From Acrocarpospora macrocephala (GTDB taxonomy: Bacteria; Actinomycetota; Actinomycetes; Streptosporangiales; Streptosporangiaceae), in the NCBI RefSeq assembly GCF_009687865.1, contig NZ_BLAE01000004.1:186001-250000 (forward strand): DNA of 64,000 nt, given 5' to 3'. Below, one piece after another: positions 7,355 through 14,551 of this stretch. Numbering within the stretch: the stretch's first letter is position 1; every line of letters begins with the position of its first letter. The notes beneath the pieces are model-generated. The model was not told the DNA's origin, did not search any database, and worked only from the letters and a program-made list of their open reading frames with translations. The position numbers were made by a program, and so were the translations under genes.

Positions 7355-9445
7355 ATGGCTCGTCTTCTCGGCCGCCTCGGCGGCGCGTCCGCGGCCCATC
7401 CGTGGCGCACGCTCCTCGCCTGGCTCCTCGCCCTGGTCGCCGCCGTCGGCGTGGCCGGGGTCGCGGGGGGCGACACGCACGACGACTACTCAATCCCTGG
7501 CATTCCCTATCAAGTGGGGACGGCATATCTCGCCGAACACTTCCCCGAGCTGTCCGGCGCCACCGCCCGCGTGGTCGTCCACGGCGACCGGGCCGTTCCC
7601 GAGCCGCTGCTGACCGAGCTGGCGGCCCGGCTGAAGGTCATGCGCGGCGTCGCCATGGTCGCGCCGCCCCGCCTGTCGGCGGACGGCGACACGGCGCTGG
7701 TCGCGGTTAATTACCGCATCCCGGTGACCGACTTCTCCGGTTCGGAGGGCGTGGACGCGCTTCGCGCCGCCGCCGAACCGGTCGCGAAGGCGGGCTTCAC
7801 CGTGGCGTTCGGCGGCGAGGTGCCGGAGAACTTCTCCGCGCCCAGCGGCTCCGCCGAGGCGGTCGGCGTGATCGCCGCGCTGCTGATCCTGGTGGCCGCG
7901 CTGGGCTCGCTGGTCGCGGCCGGGCTGCCCATCCTGGTCGCCCTGATGGGCCTGGGCGTCGGCACCTCGCTGATCACGCTCCTGGCCGCCGTGACCGACA
8001 TTTCGTCAACCGCCCCCACCATCGCGTCGATGGTCGGCCTGGGCGTCGGCATCGACTACGCGCTGTTCCTGGTCAGCAGGCACGTGGAGGGGCTGCGCCG
8101 GGGCCTGTCGCCGCGCGAGGCGGCGGCCGAGGCCACCGCCACCGCGGGCTCCTCGGTGCTCGTGGCGGGGCTGACCGTGCTGGTCTCGCTGTTCGGTCTC
8201 AACCTGTCCACCCTGCCGGTGTACGCCTCGTTCGCGTACGCCACGTTCGCCACCGTGGGCGCGGTCATGATCGCCTCGATCACCCTGGTCCCGGCCATGC
8301 TGGGGCTGGCCGGCCGCCGGGTGCTGCCCCGCCGCGAGCGCACCGGCGACCCGGTCCGTACGGCGGTGCGCACCGGCCCCACCCGGACCGAGCGCTGGGC
8401 GCGCTGGGTCGGCGCCAGGCCACTGCGGTCCGCGCTGGCCGCCCTGGTCGTGCTGCTCGCCCTGGCGGCCCCCGTGCTGGGCATGCGCACCTGGCCGCAG
8501 GACGCGGGCAGCCAGCCCGAGAGCAACACCACCAGGGTCGCCTACGACCTGGTCGCCACGGAGTACGGCCCCGGCGCCAACGGCCCGATCGTGCTCGCCA
8601 TGCCCGCTCCGCTGGCCGCCCAGGTGGCCGCCGCCCTGCCGGGCCAGGCCGGGGTCAAGGCGGTCACGCCCCCGCTGATCCAGGGCCAGGCGGCGGTCCT
8701 CACGGTCGAACCGGCCACGGGACCGCAGGACGAGCGCACCACGGAGCTGGTCAAGCGGCTGCGCGCCACCCTGCCCGACGGCGTGATGGTGACCGGAACC
8801 GTCGCCGGATTCGGTGATATTTCCGATCGGCTGGCCGAGCGGCTGTGGATCGTGGTCGCGTTCGTGGTCGCCCTGTCTCTGCTGCTGCTCACCGTGCTGT
8901 TCCGGGCCCCGGTGGTGGCGCTGAAGGCGGCGGTGATGAACCTGCTCTCGGTGGCGGCGGCGTACGGCGTGATCACCGTGGTCTTCCAGACCGACGCGGG
9001 CGCGCGCCTGGTCGGGCTGCCGCACGGCGGGCCCATCTCCAGCTGGGTGCCGATCCTGATGTTCACCGTGCTGTTCGGCCTGTCCATGGACTACGAGGTC
9101 TTCCTGCTCTCCCGGATCAGGGAGGACTGGCTGGCCACCGGCGACGCCCGGGGCAGCGTGGTGCGGGGACTGGCCGCCACCGGCAAGGTGATCACCAGCG
9201 CCGCGGCGATCATGGTCGCGGTCTTCGTCGGCTTCGCGCTGGACCCGGACGTGACCGTCAAGACCACGGGGGTCGGCATGGCCACCGCCGTGCTGATCGA
9301 CGCGACCGTGGTCAGGATGGTGCTGGTGCCCGCCACGATGGCCCTGCTGGGGCGGGCCAACTGGTGGCTGCCCGGCTGGCTCGACCGGCTGCTCCCGAAA
9401 ACCGCGCACGCGGCGGCTCCGGAGCGGGTATTGGCCCGACTCTAG
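7355..9445 (+). CDS. MMPL/RND-family membrane transporter
   Basis: This 696-residue MMPL-domain transporter has the duplicated RND plan. Each half is one membrane helix, an extracytoplasmic domain and a cluster of five helices. In the first half the cluster spans AVGVIAALLILVAALGSLVAAGLPI to VTLVPAMLGLAG, containing GLGVGIDYALFLVSRH. In the second half it spans LWIVVAFVVALSLLLL to the end, containing FGLSMDYEVFLLSRIRE. The Asp of the two (G/S)-x-DY motifs is the usual proton-relay position. MMPL proteins export lipids or hydrophobic compounds by proton motive force; the substrate here is unknown. The ATG follows AAAAGGACACCCCC. The gene lies 39 bp after the SARP regulator and has three operator-like repeats directly upstream. 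Confidence 0.9.
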   Translation: MARLLGRLGGASAAHPWRTLLAWLLALVAAVGVAGVAGGDTHDDYSIPGIPYQVGTAYLAEHFPELSGATARVVVHGDRAVPEPLLTELAARLKVMRGVAMVAPPRLSADGDTALVAVNYRIPVTDFSGSEGVDALRAAAEPVAKAGFTVAFGGEVPENFSAPSGSAEAVGVIAALLILVAALGSLVAAGLPILVALMGLGVGTSLITLLAAVTDISSTAPTIASMVGLGVGIDYALFLVSRHVEGLRRGLSPREAAAEATATAGSSVLVAGLTVLVSLFGLNLSTLPVYASFAYATFATVGAVMIASITLVPAMLGLAGRRVLPRRERTGDPVRTAVRTGPTRTERWARWVGARPLRSALAALVVLLALAAPVLGMRTWPQDAGSQPESNTTRVAYDLVATEYGPGANGPIVLAMPAPLAAQVAAALPGQAGVKAVTPPLIQGQAAVLTVEPATGPQDERTTELVKRLRATLPDGVMVTGTVAGFGDISDRLAERLWIVVAFVVALSLLLLTVLFRAPVVALKAAVMNLLSVAAAYGVITVVFQTDAGARLVGLPHGGPISSWVPILMFTVLFGLSMDYEVFLLSRIREDWLATGDARGSVVRGLAATGKVITSAAAIMVAVFVGFALDPDVTVKTTGVGMATAVLIDATVVRMVLVPATMALLGRANWWLPGWLDRLLPKTAHAAAPERVLARL

Positions 9446-9533
9446 TAATGAGAAAGTCGTGATCTGGACAGCCGCAGCGGTGAGTTGTCTGATCGGCGGC
9501 TATGCGGCTGGCTATGGAACGGGTTTCTCGTTA

Positions 9534-10037
9534 CTAACCGCCCGGAACGGTGAAGATCGCCCAGACGACCTTGCCGGTGCCCCGCAGGATGGTCCAGCCC
9601 CAGGTGAGGCTCAGCTCCTGGACCAGGAGCAGGCCCCGCCCGGACTCGGCGAAATCATCCTCGGGGCACATCATCGGCACCCGCTCGCTCGGGTCGCGGA
9701 CCGCGCATGCGACGTGCACGCTCTGGTTGACCAGCCGCAGCTGGACGGGGGCGCCGGACGCGCCGGAGTTCATGCCGTCGGGCAGGGCATGCCGCAGCGC
9801 GTTGGTGACCAGCTCGGATACCACCAGCTGGACATCATCGGCGACCTGCGGCAGGCCCCACTCGCGCAGGGTCTGGACGGCGAACCTCCTGGCGACCGAG
9901 GCCGAGCCCGCACCCGCTCGCAGAGCGCAGCTGGCGGGTGCGGGCCAGCTCAAGTCAGGCCCCACAACCGACTCGAACTCCGGAATGAGCCAAGAAGGCG
10001 CGGTCGCGGCTCCTAGCCCTGCCAGATGTGCGGTCAT
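9534..10037 (-). CDS. ATP-binding protein, anti-sigma regulatory (RsbW/SpoIIAB-like) type
   Basis: This 167-residue single-domain HATPase of the GHKL type is like the many stand-alone serine-kinase anti-sigma relatives in actinomycetes. The N box is LVVSELVTNALRHA, the G1 box CAVRDPS and the G2 region ESGRGLLLVQELS. The first 45 residues or so are a variable extension. I chose the ATG at 10037 because AAGGA sits 6 bases upstream; an in-frame ATG at 10091 has no such site. The gene is divergent from an XRE regulator, and a DUF397 gene follows that regulator. This three-gene set (ATPase, Scr1/WhiJ-like XRE, DUF397) is common in morphologically complex actinomycetes and is linked to developmental regulation; the exact role here is inferred. 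Confidence 0.85.
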   Translation of the reverse strand: MTAHLAGLGAATAPSWLIPEFESVVGPDLSWPAPASCALRAGAGSASVARRFAVQTLREWGLPQVADDVQLVVSELVTNALRHALPDGMNSGASGAPVQLRLVNQSVHVACAVRDPSERVPMMCPEDDFAESGRGLLLVQELSLTWGWTILRGTGKVVWAIFTVPGG

Positions 10038-10082
10038 CGCCGTCCTTGAAGGTGAACTTTCGGCCTTCCCTGTAACATCATA

Positions 10083-10106
10083 TGCAATCACGGATGCACG
10101 TGCATC
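10083..10106. promoter_or_regulatory. Operator-like element shared with 11176-11198 (ATPase/XRE divergent region)
   Basis: The divergent region holds a perfect 14-bp palindrome, GATGCACGTGCATC (10093-10106). It is preceded 12 bp upstream by TGCAATCAC, in phase with TGCACGTGC. Bases 10083-10104 match 11176-11197, in front of the DUF397 gene, in 21 of 22 positions. A shared element in front of all members of one ATPase/XRE/DUF397 module suggests it is the binding site of the module's XRE protein. Confidence 0.68.
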
Positions 10107-10249
10107 GGTACGTACATCCCCAGATTCCCGGTAAATATTCGTAACCGCGGAGTTGTCAGCTCGGGTCTAAGATCGGCTACCCGCAACGTGCCCGCAATGC
10201 GACAATGGTTCACTGTTCCGGCAATCGTCCGTCCAGCCCTGGAGTCGAC

Positions 10250-11149
10250 GTGAACGTGGCGCCTGACGCAAGCGAGGAACCTCGCGTCCTCCCGTATTCG
10301 CGCGGCGGTCCCACCGTGCTGCGCATCCTGCTGGGCGCGCAGCTCAGGCGGCTGCGCCGGGCGAAGGGGATCTCCCCGGACGACGCCGGGCACATCATCC
10401 GCGCCTCGCACGCGAAGATCAGCCGCCTGGAGCTGGGCCGCGTGAGCTTCAAGGAACGCGACGTCGCGGACCTGCTCACCATGTACGGCCTGACCGATCC
10501 CGACGAGCGGGCCGTCCTGCTCACCCTGGCCAGAGAGGCCAACACCCCCGGCTGGTGGCACAAGTACAGCGATCTGCTGCCCAGCTGGTTCGAGGTCTAC
10601 GTCGGCCTTGAGGAGGCCGCGGCGGTCATCCGCAGCTACGAGGTCCAGTTCGTGCACGGCCTGCTCCAGACGCCGGATTACGCCCGCGCGGTCATCAAAC
10701 TCGGCCACGAGGACTCCCCGGAGGACGAGATCGGCCGCCGGGTCGCATTACGCGTGGCCCGGCAGAAGCGCCTGGAGGGCCCGGACGGGGTCAAACTCTG
10801 GTCCGTGATCGACGAGGCCGCGCTGCGCCGCCCGCTCGGCGGCGTCGAAGTGATGCGCGGGCAGATCGAGCACCTGCTCGACATGACTCGTAACCCGAAT
10901 GTGACCCTGCAGATCGTGTCGTTCGACCGGGGCGGCCACGCCGCCGCCGGCGGCCCGTTCACGATCCTGCGTTTCGACGAGCGCGAGCTGCCCGACGTGG
11001 TCTACCTGGAGCAGCTCACCAGCGCCCTCTACCTGGAGAAACCCGAAGAAGTCGACCGTTACATGCAGGTCATGAACACCCTCTGCGTGGAGGCCATGCC
11101 GGTCTCCCGGACCGCCGCGTTCCTGGAGGACATCCTCAAAACTCTCTAG
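10250..11149 (+). CDS. XRE-family regulator with DUF5753 (Scr1/WhiJ-like)
   Basis: This 299-residue protein has an N-terminal helix-turn-helix (LRILLGAQLRRLRRAKGISPDDAGHIIRASHAKISRLELGR). A larger DUF5753 domain follows from about residue 100 to the end, with the landmarks YEVQFVHGLLQTPDYARAVI, LWSVIDEAALRRPLGG and VVYLEQLTSALYLE. Proteins of this type pair with small DUF397 proteins and with GHKL ATPases. I chose the GTG at 10250 because GGAG lies 5 bases upstream; an in-frame start at 10205 has no ribosome site. The gene is followed within 100 bp by the DUF397 gene, and operator-like repeats begin directly after its stop. Confidence 0.9.
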   Translation: MNVAPDASEEPRVLPYSRGGPTVLRILLGAQLRRLRRAKGISPDDAGHIIRASHAKISRLELGRVSFKERDVADLLTMYGLTDPDERAVLLTLAREANTPGWWHKYSDLLPSWFEVYVGLEEAAAVIRSYEVQFVHGLLQTPDYARAVIKLGHEDSPEDEIGRRVALRVARQKRLEGPDGVKLWSVIDEAALRRPLGGVEVMRGQIEHLLDMTRNPNVTLQIVSFDRGGHAAAGGPFTILRFDERELPDVVYLEQLTSALYLEKPEEVDRYMQVMNTLCVEAMPVSRTAAFLEDILKTL

Positions 11150-11151
11150 CG

Positions 11152-11198
11152 TGCAAACACACCTGCAAACACAACTGCAAACACGGATGCACGTGCAC
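11152..11198 (+). promoter_or_regulatory. Four 12-bp-phased operator repeats upstream of DUF397 gene
   Basis: Three exact copies of TGCAAACAC start at 11152, 11164 and 11176. TGCACGTGC starts at 11188, giving a strict 12-bp period. The last two units reproduce the element at 10083-10104 with one mismatch. A -10-like TAGTCT (11203-11208) follows directly, so a bound protein would touch the RNA polymerase site. The binding protein is probably the upstream XRE regulator (inference). Confidence 0.68.
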
Positions 11199-11212
11199 GG
11201 CATAGTCTTGCT

Positions 11213-11234
11213 CTCCAGAACGAGAAATCTGGAG
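11213..11234 (+). promoter_or_regulatory. 5'UTR hairpin covering the DUF397 ribosome site
   Basis: CTCCAG (11213-11218) can pair with CTGGAG (11229-11234). The right arm overlaps the GGAGGG ribosome site (11231-11236) of the DUF397 gene. A 6-bp stem with a 10-base A-rich loop could reduce translation initiation. This is a sequence observation only. Confidence 0.4.
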
Positions 11235-11240
11235 GGCACG

Positions 11241-11474
11241 ATGGACCACGTCCCCAACGCGAACGACCTGAGCGGCACCACGTGGCGCAAGAGCACCCAT
11301 AGCAATCCCAGCGGCAGCTGCGTCGAGGTGGCCCGCCTCGCCGACAACAAGGTCGCCTTCCGCAACTCCCGCTTCGCGACAGGTCCCGCGCTGGTCTTCG
11401 GCCGCGCGGACATCGCCGCGTTCCTGCGGGCGGTGAAGTCGGGCGAGTTCGACGATCTGGTCGCGCGGACCTGA
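11241..11474 (+). CDS. DUF397 protein
   Basis: This small 77-residue protein has the DUF397 signature TWRKSTHSNPSGSCVEVARLADNKVAFRNSR...LVFGRADIAAFLRAVKSGEFD. These proteins are encoded next to XRE/DUF5753 regulators and are thought to modulate them as a cognate partner. The ATG follows GGAGGGCACG. The operator-like repeats 11152-11198 and a possible ribosome-site hairpin lie upstream, so the gene appears to be controlled at two levels. Its function in this strain is inferred from the pairing. Confidence 0.88.
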   Translation: MDHVPNANDLSGTTWRKSTHSNPSGSCVEVARLADNKVAFRNSRFATGPALVFGRADIAAFLRAVKSGEFDDLVART

Positions 11475-11593
11475 TCTCGGCTGGAACGTTCTTGAGCGCC
11501 GCGTTCCGGGAGCGGCGCTCACGTTCCGTTCACGACTTTTGATCATGGCTGCCCGCCGCGCCTGGTCGCCCGCCAGGGCGATATACAGGGGGC

Positions 11594-12037
11594 GTGAAGT
11601 TGGACGAGCTGGATCGTGCCATCATCGGGGCCCTCGTCGAGGACGCCCGATCGACATATGCGGAGATCGGCGGCCAGGTCGGGCTGTCGGCTCCGGCGGT
11701 GAAGCGGCGGGTGGATCGGCTGGTGCAGACGGGGGCGATCACCGGATTCACCGCGCAGGTCGAGCCGTCGGCGCTGGGGTGGACCACCGAGGCCTACGTG
11801 GAACTGTTCTGCCAGGGGAAGACCTCGCCGAGCGCCATCGCGCTGGCGGTGTCGCGGCTGCCCGAGGTCGTCTCGGCCTGTACGGTCACCGGGGAGGCCG
11901 ACGCGTTGTTGCACATCAGGGCCACCGACGTGCGCCATGTCGAGCAGGTCATCGAGCGCATCGCCGCCGAGCCTTTCGTGGTGCGGACCAAGAGCGCGAT
12001 CGTGCTCACCCGCCTGATCACATCCCGTCCGGCGTAA
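11594..12037 (+). CDS. Lrp/AsnC-family transcriptional regulator
   Basis: This 147-residue protein has an N-terminal winged helix (LDELDRAIIGALVEDARSTYAEIGGQVGLSAPAVKRRVDRLVQTGAITGF) and a C-terminal RAM ligand-binding domain (VSACTVTGEADALLHIRATDVRHVEQVIERI). Such regulators sense amino acids. The gene starts at GTG after AGGGGGC. It precedes the DDAH-like and ornithine aminotransferase genes on the same strand by 128 bp, so arginine or ornithine is a likely effector (inference). Confidence 0.9.
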   Translation: MKLDELDRAIIGALVEDARSTYAEIGGQVGLSAPAVKRRVDRLVQTGAITGFTAQVEPSALGWTTEAYVELFCQGKTSPSAIALAVSRLPEVVSACTVTGEADALLHIRATDVRHVEQVIERIAAEPFVVRTKSAIVLTRLITSRPA

Positions 12038-12165
12038 CGAATCGCCGGTCGGGCCCCGGAAAACGCAATCGATCACCGCTGAGGCGCAATGTCGCCGCAT
12101 TGGCGGGAAGTCGCGGCATTTCTACCCTGAAGACAGCAACCCAGCCCTCTTTGTGGAGAAATTTC

Positions 12166-13005
12166 GTGATTCCTGCGCACATGACCGTGGGTCTTCCTGA
12201 CCATCGGGTCGCGACCACCCGGCATTTCCTGATGTGCCGACCCGAGTTCTTCGGAGTCACGTACCGGATCAATCCGTGGATGGATCCGACGTTGGGAGCC
12301 AGCGCGGCGACAGCCGTACGGCAATGGGAGGCCTTGAAGAGCGCGTACGAGTCGCTCGGGCACAAGGTGAGCGCGATCGATCCCATCGACGGGCTGCCGG
12401 ACATGGTGTTCGCGGCCAACGGCGCGCTGGTCGTGGACGGCAAGGTCTACGGCGCGCGGTTCGCGCACCCGGAGCGGGCCGCGGAGGGCCCGGCCTACCT
12501 GGACTGGTTCACCCAGCGGGGCTATCCGGTCAAGGAGGCGGCCTTCACGAACGAGGGCGAGGGCGACTTCCTCACCCTGGACGAGATCATCCTGGCGGGC
12601 ACCGGGTTCCGTACCGACACCGCGGCGCACATGGAGGCGCAGGAGTTCCTGGGCCGGCCGGTGATCACGCTGCGGCTGATCGACCCGCGCTTCTATCACC
12701 TGGACACCGCGCTGTTCGCGCTCGGCGACGGCAACGTGGCCTACTACCCGGGCGCGTTCTCCGAGGGCAGCCTGAAGGTGCTGCGGCGGCTCTTCCCGGA
12801 CGCGGTGATCGCCGGCGAGGCGGACGCGCTGGTGCTCGGCCTCAACGCGGTCAGCGACGGTAAGAACATCGTCATCAACGCCGAGGCGGATCGGCTCTGC
12901 CATACCCTGACCAGGCATGGTTATCAGGTCGTTCCCGTCGAACTGACCGAGCTGCGCAAAGCCGGCGGCGGGCCCAAGTGCTGCACTTTGGAGATCCGCC
13001 TGTGA
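12166..13005 (+). CDS. ddaH: Dimethylarginine dimethylaminohydrolase / amidinotransferase-family enzyme
   Basis: This 279-residue member of the pentein fold hydrolyses the guanidino group of arginine derivatives, for example N-omega-dimethylarginine to citrulline and dimethylamine. Landmarks are LPDMVFAANGALV, TNEGEGDFL, RFYHLDTALFALGDG (catalytic His) and the C-terminal GGGPKCCTLEI, where the catalytic Cys is one of C272/C273. I chose the GTG at 12166 because GGAG lies 7 bases upstream; the ATG at 12181 is in frame. The stop overlaps the GTG of rocD (GTGA), so the two are co-translated. Pairing with ornithine aminotransferase suggests arginine or ornithine catabolism. Exact substrate preference (dimethylarginine or arginine) cannot be decided from sequence. 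Confidence 0.85.
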   Translation: MIPAHMTVGLPDHRVATTRHFLMCRPEFFGVTYRINPWMDPTLGASAATAVRQWEALKSAYESLGHKVSAIDPIDGLPDMVFAANGALVVDGKVYGARFAHPERAAEGPAYLDWFTQRGYPVKEAAFTNEGEGDFLTLDEIILAGTGFRTDTAAHMEAQEFLGRPVITLRLIDPRFYHLDTALFALGDGNVAYYPGAFSEGSLKVLRRLFPDAVIAGEADALVLGLNAVSDGKNIVINAEADRLCHTLTRHGYQVVPVELTELRKAGGGPKCCTLEIRL

Positions 13006-14213
13006 ACACCCGGGATTTCATCGAACTGGCCGAGAGCCGCAGCGCGCACAACTACCACCCGCTCCCGGTCGTCATCGCCTCCGCCGAGGGCGCCTGGGTC
13101 GTCGACGTCGAGGGCAAGCGCTACCTGGACTGCCTGGCCGGATACTCCTCACTCAACTTCGGCCACGGCAATCCCGAGATCCTGGCCGCCGCCCGGGCGC
13201 AGCTCGACCGGCTCACGCTGACCAGCCGGGCTTTCTACCACGACCAGTTCGCGGCGTTCGCGGATGGGCTGACCGACTTGTGCGGCAAGGACATGATCCT
13301 GCCGATGAACACCGGCGCCGAGGCGGTGGAGACCGCGATCAAGGTGGCGCGCAAGTGGGGCCACGAGGTCAAGGGCATCCGCGAGCCCAACATCATCGTG
13401 ATGGAGGACAACTTCCACGGCCGTACCACCACGATCGTCAGCTTCTCCACCGACCCGGCCGCGCGCGAGGGCTACGGCCCCTACACGCCGGGCTTCACAA
13501 TCGTGAAGTACGGCTCCGCGGAGGCGATCCGGGAGGCCATCGACGAGAACACGGTGGCGGTGCTGATCGAGCCGGTTCAGGGCGAGGCGGGCGTGCTCCT
13601 GCCACCGGACGGCTACCTCCCGCAGGTCCGCGAGATCTGCACCTCGGCCGGCATCCTGATGATCGCCGACGAGATCCAGTCCGGCCTCGGACGCACCGGC
13701 GAGACGTTCGCGTGCGACCACGAGGGCGTCATTCCGGATATGTACGTCTTGGGGAAGGCCCTGGGTGGGGGAATCGTCCCGGTTTCCGCAGTGGCCGCGA
13801 ACGCGGACGTACTCGGCGTGATCAAGCCAGGCCAGCACGGATCAACATTCGGCGGCAACCCGCTGGCCTGCGCGGTCGGCAACGCCGTAATCGCCATCCT
13901 GAAGCGCGGCGAGTTCCAGGCCCGGGCCCGCGAACTCGGCGCCACCCTGCACGACCGCCTGCGCACCCTCCCCGGCGTAGTCGCGGTCCGCAGCCGCGGC
14001 CTATGGGCAGGCATCGACATCGACCCATCCCTGGCAAGCGGCCGCCAGGTCTGCGAGTCCCTGATGACCAAGGGCGTCCTCGCCAAAGACACCCACGGCT
14101 CCACCATCCGCCTGGCTCCCCCACTGGTCATCACCGCCGAGGACCTCTCCTGGGCAATCGACCAACTCGCCGACGTCCTCCGCGAGTTCCAAACCAACCA
14201 ACCCAGCCGATAA
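13002..14213 (+). CDS. rocD: Ornithine--oxo-acid aminotransferase
   Basis: This 403-residue class III PLP aminotransferase converts ornithine and 2-oxoglutarate to glutamate semialdehyde and glutamate. The family signature is visible: NTGAEAVETAIKVARKWG, EPVQGEAGVLLPPDGYL, ADEIQSGLGRTG and the PLP lysine K252 in VLGKALGGG. The GTG start overlaps the ddaH stop, and a GGAG ribosome site lies inside ddaH. The length equals that of typical RocD. Together with ddaH it would feed arginine-derived carbon into glutamate; the glutamate dehydrogenase at 17.9 kb could continue that route. Confidence 0.94.
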   Translation: MNTRDFIELAESRSAHNYHPLPVVIASAEGAWVVDVEGKRYLDCLAGYSSLNFGHGNPEILAAARAQLDRLTLTSRAFYHDQFAAFADGLTDLCGKDMILPMNTGAEAVETAIKVARKWGHEVKGIREPNIIVMEDNFHGRTTTIVSFSTDPAAREGYGPYTPGFTIVKYGSAEAIREAIDENTVAVLIEPVQGEAGVLLPPDGYLPQVREICTSAGILMIADEIQSGLGRTGETFACDHEGVIPDMYVLGKALGGGIVPVSAVAANADVLGVIKPGQHGSTFGGNPLACAVGNAVIAILKRGEFQARARELGATLHDRLRTLPGVVAVRSRGLWAGIDIDPSLASGRQVCESLMTKGVLAKDTHGSTIRLAPPLVITAEDLSWAIDQLADVLREFQTNQPSR

Positions 14214-14269
14214 GACCACCACCGGGGCGCCTTGCCCCAGTCGCAGCCCACATTCCCGGGTCAGGCACC

Positions 14270-14435
14270 CAGGGCCGATAAGCGCGCCAGCGTCCGGCCC
14301 TGGACGCCTTGCCCAGGGCCGATAAGCGCGCCAGCGTCCGGCCCTGGACGCCTTGCCCAGGGCCGATAGGCGCGCCACTGTCCGGCCCTGGGCACCTTGC
14401 TCAGAGCTGGTATACGCGTCACCGTCCGGCCTTCC
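14270..14435. repeat. 44-bp tandem repeat, about 3.8 units, each able to form a hairpin
   Basis: Units begin at 14270, 14314, 14358 and 14402 (exact 44-bp period). The first two are identical, the third has several changes and the fourth is more diverged. Each contains the inverted pair CAGGGCCG ... CGGCCCTG. The array fills the 338-bp convergent gap between rocD and the PhoD-like gene, which otherwise contains no gene that I can see. It could act as a multi-hairpin bidirectional terminator or be a mini-satellite. Confidence 0.85.
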
Positions 14436-14551
14436 ACGCAACTGAGCTCAGTGAGGCACTCTTGGCGCCGGTGCGGCGAGAACTACAACCGGCGTTAACG
14501 GCGCCGGATAACGGCGATCGACCCGGTGACCTGGTCTTTCTTCTTGGTACT

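Noticed and set aside
14214-14551. CRISPR array in the repeat-rich gap after rocD
   Set aside because: The repeats are contiguous 44-bp units without variable spacers, and no cas genes are near.
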